From: Flavobacteriaceae bacterium PS02337
GTDB lineage: Bacteria; Bacteroidota; Bacteroidia; Flavobacteriales; Flavobacteriaceae
Assembly: GCA_029959285.1 (NCBI GenBank)
Contig: JASCOE010000011.1
Span: 62,001 to 126,000 of the forward strand
Length of the DNA stretch: 64,000 nucleotides
Direction of reading: 5' to 3'
Made by a program: the position numbers and the translations under genes. The notes under the pieces are model-generated. The model was not told the DNA's origin and ran no database searches. It was given only the letters and a program-made list of their open reading frames with translations. The first letter of the stretch is position 1. The number at the start of each line of letters is the position of its first letter. This document shows, piece by piece, positions 43,339-53,000 of the stretch.

Positions 43339-43611
43339 TTATTTTAATGGTGTTCCATAAATAGCAGCCCAATCTTGGTCAAACTGACTCGATATGCATC
43401 TTTCAAGCGAGATACTTAAGATTAAACATATTCTTTTGGCATCGTCTCTTGCTTCTGGTGCCGTCTTTGTCTGATGTAAAAGAGTTGTGTTGGGTAAATG
43501 TACATCAAGTCCTTTTTGGTCTTTGAAAACCTGTTTGTAGCCTAATTCAAACATCTTTTCTTTGAATTCCCGATGTTTAGAAGGAATGTCGTAAGTGATT
43601 ATTATTGCCAT
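43339..43611 (-). CDS. small CBASS-operon protein, possibly Cas2/VapD-like fold
   Basis: 90 residues. The N-terminus IIITYDIPSKHREFKEKMFE has the beta1-Asp-alpha1 start of Cas2/VapD ferredoxin-like proteins (Asp8 at the end of the first strand), and the second half (RDDAKRICLILSISLERC) fits a second helix. The family resemblance is only at this level. It lies 7 bp upstream of capV, the first annotated-size gene after the sigma-54 promoter. It might be an accessory regulator or ribonuclease. The Cys in the C-terminus and the conserved-looking LLHQTKTAPEARDD are other handles. Confidence 0.65.
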   Translation of the reverse strand: MAIIITYDIPSKHREFKEKMFELGYKQVFKDQKGLDVHLPNTTLLHQTKTAPEARDDAKRICLILSISLERCISSQFDQDWAAIYGTPLK

Positions 43612-43678
43612 ATTCTAAAAAATTATTATTTAAAAGATTTAATGTCTTCAGCGGATTACAGTTATTATTTGGATTTTT

Positions 43679-43777
43679 TCACTGTTTCCTTAACAGTTGT
43701 TTTGGGATGTTTTCTCCGCATAATGCTACAAACTTTCCTATTCCTGCATTTCTCTGTACTGATTTTTTCTTTGTCAT
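43679..43777 (-). CDS. unannotated 32-residue ORF at the start of the CBASS operon
   Basis: Minus-strand ATG at 43775-43777, stop TGA at 43679-43681. The start MTKKKSVQRNAGIG is basic and the end IPKQLLRKQ too. A perfect Shine-Dalgarno AAAGGAGGTG (43785-43794) lies 7 nt upstream, unusual because Bacteroidota mostly do not use one. The predicted sigma-54 start (about 43813) gives a leader of about 36 nt. It could be a leader peptide, a small regulator or a true operon member. Too short for composition tests; confidence rests on the SD and position. Confidence 0.5.
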   Translation of the reverse strand: MTKKKSVQRNAGIGKFVALCGENIPKQLLRKQ

Positions 43778-43822
43778 TTTTATACACCTCCTTTCTTCTT
43801 TCTGATTTTAACTACCCATATA

Positions 43823-43839
43823 TGGCTAATAGCATGCCA
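43823..43839. promoter_or_regulatory. palindromic bidirectional -24/-12 (sigma-54) promoter
   Basis: Plus strand TGGCTAATAGCATGCCA, minus strand TGGCATGCTATTAGCCA. Both strands show the GG at -24 and GC at -12 separated by exactly 10 nt. The minus-strand copy matches TGGCAYG-N4-TTGC better and would drive the CBASS operon; the plus-strand copy would drive the RtcR-like gene. A sigma-54 activator encoded next door supports it. Confidence 0.65.
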
Positions 43840-43870
43840 GACGATATTTTATGGATTTTTATTTGTTTTT

Positions 43871-43908
43871 ATCAATAATTATATCAATATTTGATTTTTA
43901 ATTATCAA
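43871..43908. promoter_or_regulatory. possible activator-binding repeats between CBASS and RtcR
   Basis: ATCAA/TTGAT half-sites occur four times: 43871-43875, 43883-43887, 43891-43895 (inverted) and 43904-43908. ATCAA-N3-TTGAT (43883-43895) forms an inverted repeat. They lie 30-90 bp from the -24/-12 element, as upstream activating sites of a sigma-54 enhancer-binding protein could. Confidence 0.45.
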
Positions 43909-43916
43909 AAAATGAT

Positions 43917-45392
43917 ATGAAAACATTGATTTCATGGGTTGCTACCATGCATGATTTTACCAGAAATCCAGAAACAAGACAAATTATCGGGGTCGATGAA
44001 AATGGCCCTAATTTTAATTTTCATAATGATTTCTTTGATCATGACAGACATGTGATTTTATCTTCTGAGAAAGGAGACAAACCCGATATCTATATTGAAA
44101 AACTAAGGACTGAGCTAAATAAAAAATTTCCTAATCGTACTATTGAGACTCAGTACCTAGATATTGCCGATGTTATTAACATACCGCAAATAAAAAGCAA
44201 GGTAGACGGTTTGCTGATGAGGGAGTTTAAGGAAGATGAGATTAGTATTTTCTTTTCTCCTGGTACTTCTGCGATGCAGATTTCATGGTATCTGATTCAT
44301 GAGTCTGGAATGTTTAATACAAAAATGTTTCAGGTTCGACCTCGAAAGTATTCCAAAACGGATAAGGCAGAGTTGCTGGATATGAAAATAGTAAAGTCTA
44401 CTATTCCAGGCGGAAGTATAATTAAAGAAGACAGTGTTGTAGACCATAAAGAGGATTATCTTATAACTAATTCACTGAAACCTATTTATAGAAAAGCAGA
44501 GATGATTGCTAAAGCTGATCAGGTGACTACTTTAATTTATGGCGAAAGCGGTTCGGGTAAGGAGCATCTAGCCAATTATATACATAGAAATTCAGCAAGA
44601 TATGAAAAGCCATTTATTGCCATCAATTGCTCTGCCTTTACAGATGAACTCCTAGAATCGAGATTATTTGGTCATACGAAAGGGGCCTTTACTGGTGCAG
44701 TAGCTGACCATAAAGGTTTGCTTGAAGAAGCACAGGGTGGCACAGTTTTTTTGGATGAAATTGGAGATATTTCACCTTATATGCAACAATTGCTGCTAAG
44801 GGTTATTCAGGAAAAAAAGATACTTAGGATAGGAGATACTAAGGAGAAGAAGATTGATCTAAGGATTATAGCTGCCACAAACAGAGATCTTCCTCAGCGA
44901 TGTGTGGAAGGGAATTTTCGATGGGATTTATTCTATCGACTCGCAATAACTGAGCTTACTTTACCTCCTTTACGAGATAGAGGCATGATTGAAAAGAAAG
45001 AATTAATTGATTTTTTTATAGAATCTAAAAGAAAGTTATTTAAAAGATCTAAAAAATTGCGATTAGGAAAAGATATAGAGCAATTTATATTAAATTATCT
45101 ATTTCCCGGAAATGTTCGTGAAATGGAAAACTTAATTGAAAATCTTTATGTTTTTAATAATGATATTGTTTTACGGGATACCTTACCAGCAAGATTACTA
45201 AATCCTTCGGATGAATTTAAGTTAGATTTAAAAACGGCTGAAAAATTGCATATAATAAAGGTTCTTAAAATAGCAAAAAGTAAGCAGCAGGCTTCTAAGT
45301 TGTTGGGCTGTGTAATAAATACTCTGGAGAAGAAAATTAGGGATTATGAAATAAAAACAGATGTCTTTTTGGATTTAGATAGCGTCAAATAA
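43917..45392 (+). CDS. RtcR-like sigma-54-dependent activator
   Basis: 491 residues. The N-terminal ~170 residues are RtcR/CARF-like, with FFSPGTSAMQ (113-121), the loop that in RtcR-type CARF domains contacts a nucleic-acid ligand. The AAA+ domain is complete: Walker A YGESGSGKEHLA (208-219), GHTKGAFTGAV with the sigma-54 contact loop GAFTGA (256-261), Walker B TVFLDEIGDI (276-285) and RVIQEKKILRIGDTKEKKID. A Fis-like HTH closes it (KSKQQASKLLGCVINTLEKKI). It is divergent from the CBASS operon with a palindromic -24/-12 element between, so it most likely activates CBASS when it senses RNA or oligonucleotide ligands. Confidence 0.85.
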   Translation: MKTLISWVATMHDFTRNPETRQIIGVDENGPNFNFHNDFFDHDRHVILSSEKGDKPDIYIEKLRTELNKKFPNRTIETQYLDIADVINIPQIKSKVDGLLMREFKEDEISIFFSPGTSAMQISWYLIHESGMFNTKMFQVRPRKYSKTDKAELLDMKIVKSTIPGGSIIKEDSVVDHKEDYLITNSLKPIYRKAEMIAKADQVTTLIYGESGSGKEHLANYIHRNSARYEKPFIAINCSAFTDELLESRLFGHTKGAFTGAVADHKGLLEEAQGGTVFLDEIGDISPYMQQLLLRVIQEKKILRIGDTKEKKIDLRIIAATNRDLPQRCVEGNFRWDLFYRLAITELTLPPLRDRGMIEKKELIDFFIESKRKLFKRSKKLRLGKDIEQFILNYLFPGNVREMENLIENLYVFNNDIVLRDTLPARLLNPSDEFKLDLKTAEKLHIIKVLKIAKSKQQASKLLGCVINTLEKKIRDYEIKTDVFLDLDSVK

Positions 45393-45462
45393 AATATGTA
45401 AAGCATTAAAAGGTTATTAAGGTTTAGGCAAATCGTAATAACCTTTTAATGCTTTACATATT
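45393..45462. terminator. 27-bp perfect inverted repeat between RtcR and brxL
   Basis: The left arm (45393-45419) and right arm (45436-45462) are perfect complements with a 16-nt loop. It starts directly after the RtcR stop codon and lies 28 bp from the convergent brxL stop, so it should act as a bidirectional terminator. Confidence 0.75.
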
Positions 45463-45489
45463 CTTACTGGATTTAATTTAAATAATTAA

Positions 45490-47502
45490 TTAAAGTTTTA
45501 AGTAGGTTATTTCACATGACTTGCATTTTCTTTTAGTTTGATCTAAATCAGCAACGTTAAATCGACCTTCAATTTTTTCAAATATGTCTAATCCTCTGCC
45601 TAAAGTTATTTTCCAACCATTGCTTGCGGCTATAAAACGATCGTGATGATTTTCCATTCTGTAGGTTAAATTTATACCAAGATCACTTATGCTTTCTTGA
45701 AGTTCCTCAAAATAGCTTATGGAATCACTTAAATGAGTTTCGTCATTCCATGTAACAATTTCGAGGTTGATTTCATCTTCTAAAGCTTTATTATTTGCTA
45801 GCATCATACAGAATTCTAATAAATTTTTGAACTGATATGGCATTCTTATGTAGGGATCTTGAATAGTAATATTTTGTGCCCCTTTTAAATAATCTCCAAA
45901 TAATTTTTTGTAGGAAATTCCAGTTTGATTGTCTTTCAAAATGGTTTGATGCGGTTTTAAATCTAATATCGGTTTGGTAGTTGAACTACTATCCGTTTCC
46001 TCTAAATCATTGTCCTCTTTGACTTGAACGGCAGCTTTGTAATTTAAGTTCTCTAAAGTTTCCGGAAAAAACTCTTTTCCTGTGGTTCGTATTGTGTATT
46101 TAAACTCTACAGGTTCTGATTTGAAAGTTTCGTCAATGATATACAATTGATCTTTTACTCTTTTTCTTCCTTCAATGCAGAAATCTAGTATTTCAAGTAA
46201 TTCTTCGTCAGTTATAACTTGATTAGGATATAGTAGTTTAACCATTCCAGAAACTGATTTCCTAATAGCCGTTTTATCTCTGGTTGTTAAAGAACCATCT
46301 AAAGTAATTTTACTATCAAGTACAGAAGAGAAATCAAACTTTCTTAACTCTCTTAATAATTCGGCCAAATAATCTACTATAAAACCATATTCTTTAGAAA
46401 ACACAGATGATTTTAAAATACGAACTTCCCAGCCAGGAATATACATGTGCATCCTATCTAAGAATGCTCCTTTTATATATCCGTCAGGAATGGATTCAAA
46501 TAGATGGGAGTTCTTTAGCATGTATGGTACATTATGTTTTGTATTACCAACAAAAGCCATCGATGCAGTAGCTTGATAAGTTTCTTTTCCTCTATTAAAA
46601 CTTTGATTTGCCATGTAGTTTTGCATGATCTTGACTAAATCACCATCAGTGCGTTTACCTCCCTTTTCTTGCTCAAATTCATCCAAAGCCACTACATCCC
46701 AATAGCCAACTAATCCAATTTTGTCCCCGTTATTGCTTACGAAAAGTCTCGCTTTGGAAACGTCTCCACCAGAAACTAAAACACCATGTGGAGATAGTTC
46801 GGAAAAGATATGTGATTTACCTGTTCCTTTAGGGCCTAGTTCTATAAAGTTATAGTTGTTTTCTACATGCGGAATTAAGCGAGATAATTGAATGAATTTA
46901 TCACGTTTGTTAAAAGATTCCGGATTTAAGCCTATGCTGTGCATTAATAAATCTAACCATTCTTCTGAAGTGAATTCTTTACGTAAATCGATATATTCGT
47001 TTAAATTTACATTTGAAACCTGAATTGGTTTTAGATCAGCAATTATCCACCTCATGTCAATGTCGTCTTCATGGGAATAAGCTAGAGTTACTATAGACCA
47101 GACGCCACCGCCACTTAATAATTTTGGATTATCAATAACCATTTTATCTGATATAGGCACTTTGCGTAATCCTAAATTAGCAAAGTCGGCTTCATACATA
47201 TTAGCTGATCTATCATTTAAAGTAACATTGATTTTATCAATTATCTTATGGCTACCTGAATTTCTAATTTTTGCTTTTACAATTTCAGCATCAGAACGAT
47301 GGACATAATTATCACGAATGACATTTCTAACTTTTTCGATTCCAGATTGAATGATTTCTTCATCATCAATTGCACAATACTGACCTAATAAATATTCCAA
47401 GACATATACTGGTACTGGATTGTTACCTTTTACCAAAGCTGTTAAATCTTTACGAACTACTTTACCTTCGAAATGTTTTATTATTTTATTTTTTAATTCC
47501 AT
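45490..47502 (-). CDS. brxL: BREX Lon-like AAA+ protein BrxL
   Basis: 670 residues. The AAA+ core has Walker A ELGPKGTGKSHIFSEL (about 217-230) followed by HGVLVSGGDVSKARLFVSNN and the Walker B VALDEFEQEKGG. The N-terminus includes the conserved RKEFTSEEWLDLLMHSIGL region and the C-terminus carries a CKSC pair. BrxL forms MCM-like rings on DNA and is the last gene of type 1 BREX. It starts at the base where pglZ stops (TAATG overlap). Its product is needed for phage exclusion. Confidence 0.93.
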   Translation of the reverse strand: MELKNKIIKHFEGKVVRKDLTALVKGNNPVPVYVLEYLLGQYCAIDDEEIIQSGIEKVRNVIRDNYVHRSDAEIVKAKIRNSGSHKIIDKINVTLNDRSANMYEADFANLGLRKVPISDKMVIDNPKLLSGGGVWSIVTLAYSHEDDIDMRWIIADLKPIQVSNVNLNEYIDLRKEFTSEEWLDLLMHSIGLNPESFNKRDKFIQLSRLIPHVENNYNFIELGPKGTGKSHIFSELSPHGVLVSGGDVSKARLFVSNNGDKIGLVGYWDVVALDEFEQEKGGKRTDGDLVKIMQNYMANQSFNRGKETYQATASMAFVGNTKHNVPYMLKNSHLFESIPDGYIKGAFLDRMHMYIPGWEVRILKSSVFSKEYGFIVDYLAELLRELRKFDFSSVLDSKITLDGSLTTRDKTAIRKSVSGMVKLLYPNQVITDEELLEILDFCIEGRKRVKDQLYIIDETFKSEPVEFKYTIRTTGKEFFPETLENLNYKAAVQVKEDNDLEETDSSSTTKPILDLKPHQTILKDNQTGISYKKLFGDYLKGAQNITIQDPYIRMPYQFKNLLEFCMMLANNKALEDEINLEIVTWNDETHLSDSISYFEELQESISDLGINLTYRMENHHDRFIAASNGWKITLGRGLDIFEKIEGRFNVADLDQTKRKCKSCEITYLKL

Positions 47503-50042
47503 TAAAAATCCGTTTGAATTAAGGTGTTGTTTTGGATGAGTTCTTCAATTAATGGGTTTAATTTATCTTCGTTGTCAAATATTTTGAGTTTTAGAAATGC
47601 TTCGGATGCAGCTTCGGATGTTAATAGTAATTCAACTCTTAGCATTCTTTCACTAGGTGCTTCGGATGTATAGTTTAAAACAATGTTTTCCTCATTACTA
47701 ACTAATGATAGATTATTATACAAACCAATACTTAACAATCGTTCTTTATGTGTTCTTGAAACTTCTTGTTCTTGTAGTAGGTTTAATTTCAAAATATTTG
47801 AGACTATTTTTAAAGCCCCTTTATTGATTATAAGTGGTGAAACTTTTTGAGTCACAGCTTCTAATTTTCTGGAACTTTCAATTAATGGAATTATCAATTC
47901 TTGTAAACTACCTCCACAATGTACAAATTGATGACCTACACCTTGTTTACGATACCTATTTACTGAAAATGGAACCGTAACATGAAGATCATCTTCAAAA
48001 ATTGTTGTTGCCTTTAGAGGAAAGGAATATCCTAAATCCCTTAATGAATTATCTATTGTTAAGAAATATCTATTGTGTGACTGTACGATGTCAATACTTG
48101 GTAACTGTTCTAATGATTTCTCTTCAATTTCGCGGTCATTATATAAAAATCCATGATCTGCAGTAACTATGACTTTGGTAACTGCATGAGTTGCATGAAG
48201 ATTTTTAACCATGATTTTTAATTCATTAATAGCTTCTTTTACTGCTTCGAATGTTCTCCTTTCTGAAGGTTTTTTATCCCCTGTTGCATCAATAACATCA
48301 TGGTATATGTACACCACAGGTTTCTTGAATATCTCCCTTTTAGCACTTTGATTTAGCTTTTCGATATCTGAATATTGATATGCGTGTGCGTCTTTGTTTT
48401 GTAGTTGTAATATCTTTGTTCTGTTGTCTGTTCCTGATATAGAAATACCTTCACTAAGAATATCTCCGTTATTGAATTTTTTATTTTTACCTGGTAACAA
48501 TTGAGCCATTCCTACGTTTGTTTTGGATGGAATGGAAGCTAACATATATCTTATTTCAGCAGTATTCTTGGAATCACTGTGCATTTCGGACAGCAATTCG
48601 TAAGCTACTTCATAACGTAAAGCATCAGAAATAATTACCACGACTTTTACCTTTGTTGGTTCTATTTCTGTGTTGTAAAAATCATACTGTTTTGGAGCCT
48701 TTATTTTGGAATAATCAAAATTAAAATGGTTTAAACATTTTAACCATTCTCTGTTTAAAACATCGGTATGTTTTTCATATGTTGTATTTAGTTCTTCATG
48801 TATTTTATCTAAATTGATTTGTATGGGAATTTCAGCAAAATTTAAATTTTTATAGATTGCAATGGCTTTTCTATAGTTGGAATCAATTTTATACCATTCA
48901 CTGGTGTAAGACAATATATAATCTTCTGGGGTGTCTAAAATATAAGTCGCAATAACATTGATTCGCAGTTGCATTTTGGCAATTTGCACGATGTATTTCA
49001 GCGTGTTTTTAACTTCAGCATCTATATTGGATTGCAAACTGATTAGCTCTATTTTTTTAATAATTTCGGCTGGAGCACTTGCTAGATGATCTTGTATTTT
49101 ATTTACTACAGCCCAAATCATTTCGGTATTGAATTCGGAAAACTCTCCTTCATCACCATAGACTTCGATTAACTTTGCTCCTCGAATATCATTACTAACG
49201 GATTCGAGTAATTCTTCAAAACTTGATTTTAGTGTTGCATTTTTTTCCACTTCTTGCAACATTTGATTTAATCTTGTAAGTTGTGTGCTATCCGTAATTT
49301 TAAAATTACCGTAAGGATCTGTATTTTTTGCAGTTGGAATAGTTTGGGTGAGTTTGTTGTATAAAATACTACGAGCCACATCTAATAGACTTTCTTTATT
49401 GATTTTTTGAATAGCAACTCCAGTAGCTTCTTTTAGATGCCTAATTACTTCGTTTTCAAAGTTTAGATTGGTTACTTTATTGATAACTCTTTGTAATTCA
49501 CTTTGATCTGAATAATTGGCAAGTGTTAATAATTTAGCTACTTGTAACCACCAAGATTCTATATTTTTAAATTTTAAAAACGCGGAGAATAATGCTTTTT
49601 GCAATGCAGCTTCTGTTAAAGTACTAGGATTTAAAATTGGCTTACAGACTTCTTGAACGCCAGCATATTTGAGTTCAGATATATAATGCGCGATCAAAGC
49701 TTTTTGATGTCTTTGTAAATTGTAGTCTTCCATAAAAGTCCCTACATTGTCTAACTGCAATTCTTTATTTGCTAATAATAATCCCATTAGTGGAAAATTT
49801 TGAGAACTTTCTTTATCGACTGGTAATGGCAAAGGCAAGTGTAATAATACTTTTTTATTGACCAGTTCTTCTGTGAGTTTGCATTTGAGCGAAAAAGGAT
49901 TGTTTTCCCAAAACTCTTTGTGAATGCCAGATAGGTTTAGTTTTTGAACTTCTTCCAAATGTTCGTTGTTTTCATCAAAAAAGAACAAAATACGTAGTTG
50001 TGGAAAACGGTTGAAATAGCTGATTACTTTTTCTTCGATCAT
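47502..50042 (-). CDS. pglZ: BREX alkaline-phosphatase-like protein PglZ (BrxZ)
   Basis: 846 residues. The PglZ domain has VVVIISDALRYEVAYELLSE (about 470-490) with the metal-binding Asp, and VIVTADHGFLYND (about 625-635), the two diagnostic motifs of the alkaline-phosphatase superfamily. PglZ is the only gene present in all BREX types. It is 1 bp from pglX and overlaps brxL by one base, so all are in one operon. Confidence 0.95.
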   Translation of the reverse strand: MIEEKVISYFNRFPQLRILFFFDENNEHLEEVQKLNLSGIHKEFWENNPFSLKCKLTEELVNKKVLLHLPLPLPVDKESSQNFPLMGLLLANKELQLDNVGTFMEDYNLQRHQKALIAHYISELKYAGVQEVCKPILNPSTLTEAALQKALFSAFLKFKNIESWWLQVAKLLTLANYSDQSELQRVINKVTNLNFENEVIRHLKEATGVAIQKINKESLLDVARSILYNKLTQTIPTAKNTDPYGNFKITDSTQLTRLNQMLQEVEKNATLKSSFEELLESVSNDIRGAKLIEVYGDEGEFSEFNTEMIWAVVNKIQDHLASAPAEIIKKIELISLQSNIDAEVKNTLKYIVQIAKMQLRINVIATYILDTPEDYILSYTSEWYKIDSNYRKAIAIYKNLNFAEIPIQINLDKIHEELNTTYEKHTDVLNREWLKCLNHFNFDYSKIKAPKQYDFYNTEIEPTKVKVVVIISDALRYEVAYELLSEMHSDSKNTAEIRYMLASIPSKTNVGMAQLLPGKNKKFNNGDILSEGISISGTDNRTKILQLQNKDAHAYQYSDIEKLNQSAKREIFKKPVVYIYHDVIDATGDKKPSERRTFEAVKEAINELKIMVKNLHATHAVTKVIVTADHGFLYNDREIEEKSLEQLPSIDIVQSHNRYFLTIDNSLRDLGYSFPLKATTIFEDDLHVTVPFSVNRYRKQGVGHQFVHCGGSLQELIIPLIESSRKLEAVTQKVSPLIINKGALKIVSNILKLNLLQEQEVSRTHKERLLSIGLYNNLSLVSNEENIVLNYTSEAPSERMLRVELLLTSEAASEAFLKLKIFDNEDKLNPLIEELIQNNTLIQTDF

Positions 50043-50043
50043 T

Positions 50044-53000
50044 TTATTTAATTTTTGCTAAAACACTTTCAAACTTGGCATAATTAACTGTTACTCCATC
50101 ATCTAAGTCAAAAGTTATTTGTTGATCGGCAACATTTTTTAATTCCATATCGTATACTTCACATTCTATAATATCTTTACTAATTTGATCTAAACGTTTT
50201 GCTTCCTGTGTGTTTAAGTTGGATGTATTTGCTTTTAGCATACTTTCTTCGGAGCGTAGATTTTTTAAATGTTCTAACATATAATTAGCTCGTATTTTTT
50301 CTACTGTAAAAGCGTTCATACGATGCATATATACCAATACCTGAAAAGCGCCTGTTTTAGAACTGAACAACCAATAGATTGGTTTTTTTTTGTACATCCA
50401 GCAATGGAATTTATAGAAATCTTTTACTAAGAATTTCTCTAAATCTTTATTTAAACATTCTTGTATAAAATTGATATTTTCTGTTCTGGTTTCGTGCCCC
50501 CAAATGGTATCAAGCAATTGATTTATTTGTTGCAAGACATCGTCGGCGAAATTACAGTTTTTGCCCATTAGTGGAATAATGGCATCATCATCAATAGTTA
50601 CCGTCACATCAATGTACTTATAACTGGTTAACTCTTCTGTTGTCGGATCAGGATGGGCAATGTTTAGACCTGGTTTGTCTAAACGATAACGTCCCATAAA
50701 CACCCCAATAGCATAAGAAATAAATTGTATAATTATTATGTCATTTCTGAAAGGCAGTTGGAGATTATTTTCACCTTTACGAAATTGATTATCTAAAAGT
50801 GTCCAAATCGAATTTGTAGCCTCTTCTATTTCTCCCTTTTTTTTCTTTTTATTTCGGGATACTAATTCATCTTGCAAAATGCTAATATTTTTTAATGCTA
50901 CGTCACTTTTAAGTTCGTTTTGTAGACCATAAATATTTATAAAAATACGGTTTAGATCTTCTTCGTTGGCTTGTAATTGAAAAAAAACATTGGTAACGTC
51001 TTTTTTCCACTTATTAAAAGCTTCTTTTATATTATTGCTGTTATTTAATAATGGTGATTTCTTAAAATCCCAAGAGGTTTCCCTTGAATGCCAATCAATT
51101 CTAGAATATTCAATGTTGTCATTAATAATATTATTATAAGGAAAATTGCTATCCCATTTAATTGGAATTCTTGCTATATCCCCTACTTGAAAAGCAAGTG
51201 TAGGATTTAATATGGTAAGTATTTTTTCAGAAACAATAGAATTAAGGCTGCCTAAAATAAAATTTATATCTTTTGTGGGAAAAACAGAAGATCCATTATT
51301 GTCAAAAACACAATTAGAAGGAATGTATCTAGATCCAAAGCCATTACTAGCTAACAATGACCAAGTTATTGCCTGCTTTTTGATAAAATCTTTATTCCTG
51401 ATTGTTGAGCCTTTAAAATTCTTTATTTCTCTTCCATCGCTTTCCCAATTTACAACTAAATCTACGTTACCATACCATTTCCTGTAAGTACCACCTTTTA
51501 TATAAATAAACCATTTTTTATCACCATCTAAACAAGAAAATTTTAAATTTGAAATTTCATGCCAAAAACGAACAAATTTGTCATTCTTTCCTGTATCAAT
51601 TCCTTTCTTAACAGGAACAAAATCGGATAGTTTTCCTGATTTAAATATTTGTCTGATGTTTTTACTGACCCAATAAGCAATGGGAGTTCCAGGAATATTC
51701 AAAAAATTGATTTGTGATATACTTGGATAATATATTTTGGATCCATCAATGGAATTTTCAATTTTTGGGTCTTCTTTTGAATAATTTGAAAATTTAAATT
51801 TAAAATTTTGATTTCCATTTGAAATAAGAAATAGCTCTTTTAAGTGTTCTTGATTAAACTCTTGAAAAGTACGTTCCACTAGTCTTAAATATGTTCCTTT
51901 TGAATTTTCTACAGGTAATCTGTTGCTGATAACTGTAGCCATTGAACCGAAATCAGGGCCAAAAACACCTCTGCTTAAATGAAGTAATGAATCTATTTTT
52001 TGTTTATTTACAATTTGACTTCTAAGTGTTTCAAAAGAACTTAAAAACATCCAAGAAGGAGGAACTATGAAACCATATTTTCCATTTTCCACAGTAAAAC
52101 TTGGTAAAACTTCAATAAAAACAGTGCACAAGTCTGATTTTGTTGCAGGGTATAAATTATCAATATAATCTATTAAATTACTATTCATATTTGCCCTGCC
52201 CATATATGGTGGATTTGCCACAACTGAAGTATATTTGTTTGTTAATAACAATAAAACAGGAATATAGGATTTGATACTTTGGTAAACTCCTTCAATATTA
52301 ATATCTCGATATTCTGTCTTGCTTAAGTCTTTAAAACGCGTTTCTATAAATTTTCGAGCTTCATCATTTAAACAAATTTTCATCACTGATCCTAAGTTTT
52401 TAGCTTGTTTCATTAAGCTTAAAGCTGCATCTAATTCTTCGGCAAAATCAAGTCCATCATTGCCTAAAAAGTCTTTTATTTCTTGCAAACTAAAATCTTT
52501 CTTTTCAGGCATGGCAAATACATTTGGTATCCATCCTTTTGAAAAAACATCACGATAGTATTTCGCTGCTTTTAACAAAATCGCAAAGGTGGCTAATTGT
52601 GCCGCTCTATCGTCAATGTCTAAGCCAAATAAGTTATTTTTTAAGATGGATTCTACTGCCTCTTCTGGAGTGTAGTATTCTTCTTTGTACATTTGATACA
52701 GAATGTCAAAACCTTCTACTAATATGTGACCTGATCCAGCTGCCGGATCAATTAATGTGAGTTCTGAAACATCTTTTATAATAGGTGTGGCCAAAGAGTC
52801 ACTCTCGTTTTCTACTAAATACTTCATAGCACTTTTTAAGGGAGAATTTGGATGTTTGTCTAACCAAATTTTACCCGCGGTGTTCTGTATCATGTATTTT
52901 ACAATCCAATTTGGTGTAAAAATTTGAGTTGCTGCTGGAATGTCTTTGGCTTCCGCTTTTTTTCCTTTGTTGAAAGAAGCGAAAACTTGATCCTTTCGTT

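Noticed and set aside
43573-43878. Plus-strand 101-aa reading frame in the CBASS/RtcR gap
   Set aside because: It spans the -24/-12 element and the opposing SD-led ORF, and its sequence has no coding character.
45393-45462. Insertion-sequence ends
   Set aside because: The inverted repeat has no transposase between its arms and sits between two convergent stop codons, as expected for a terminator.
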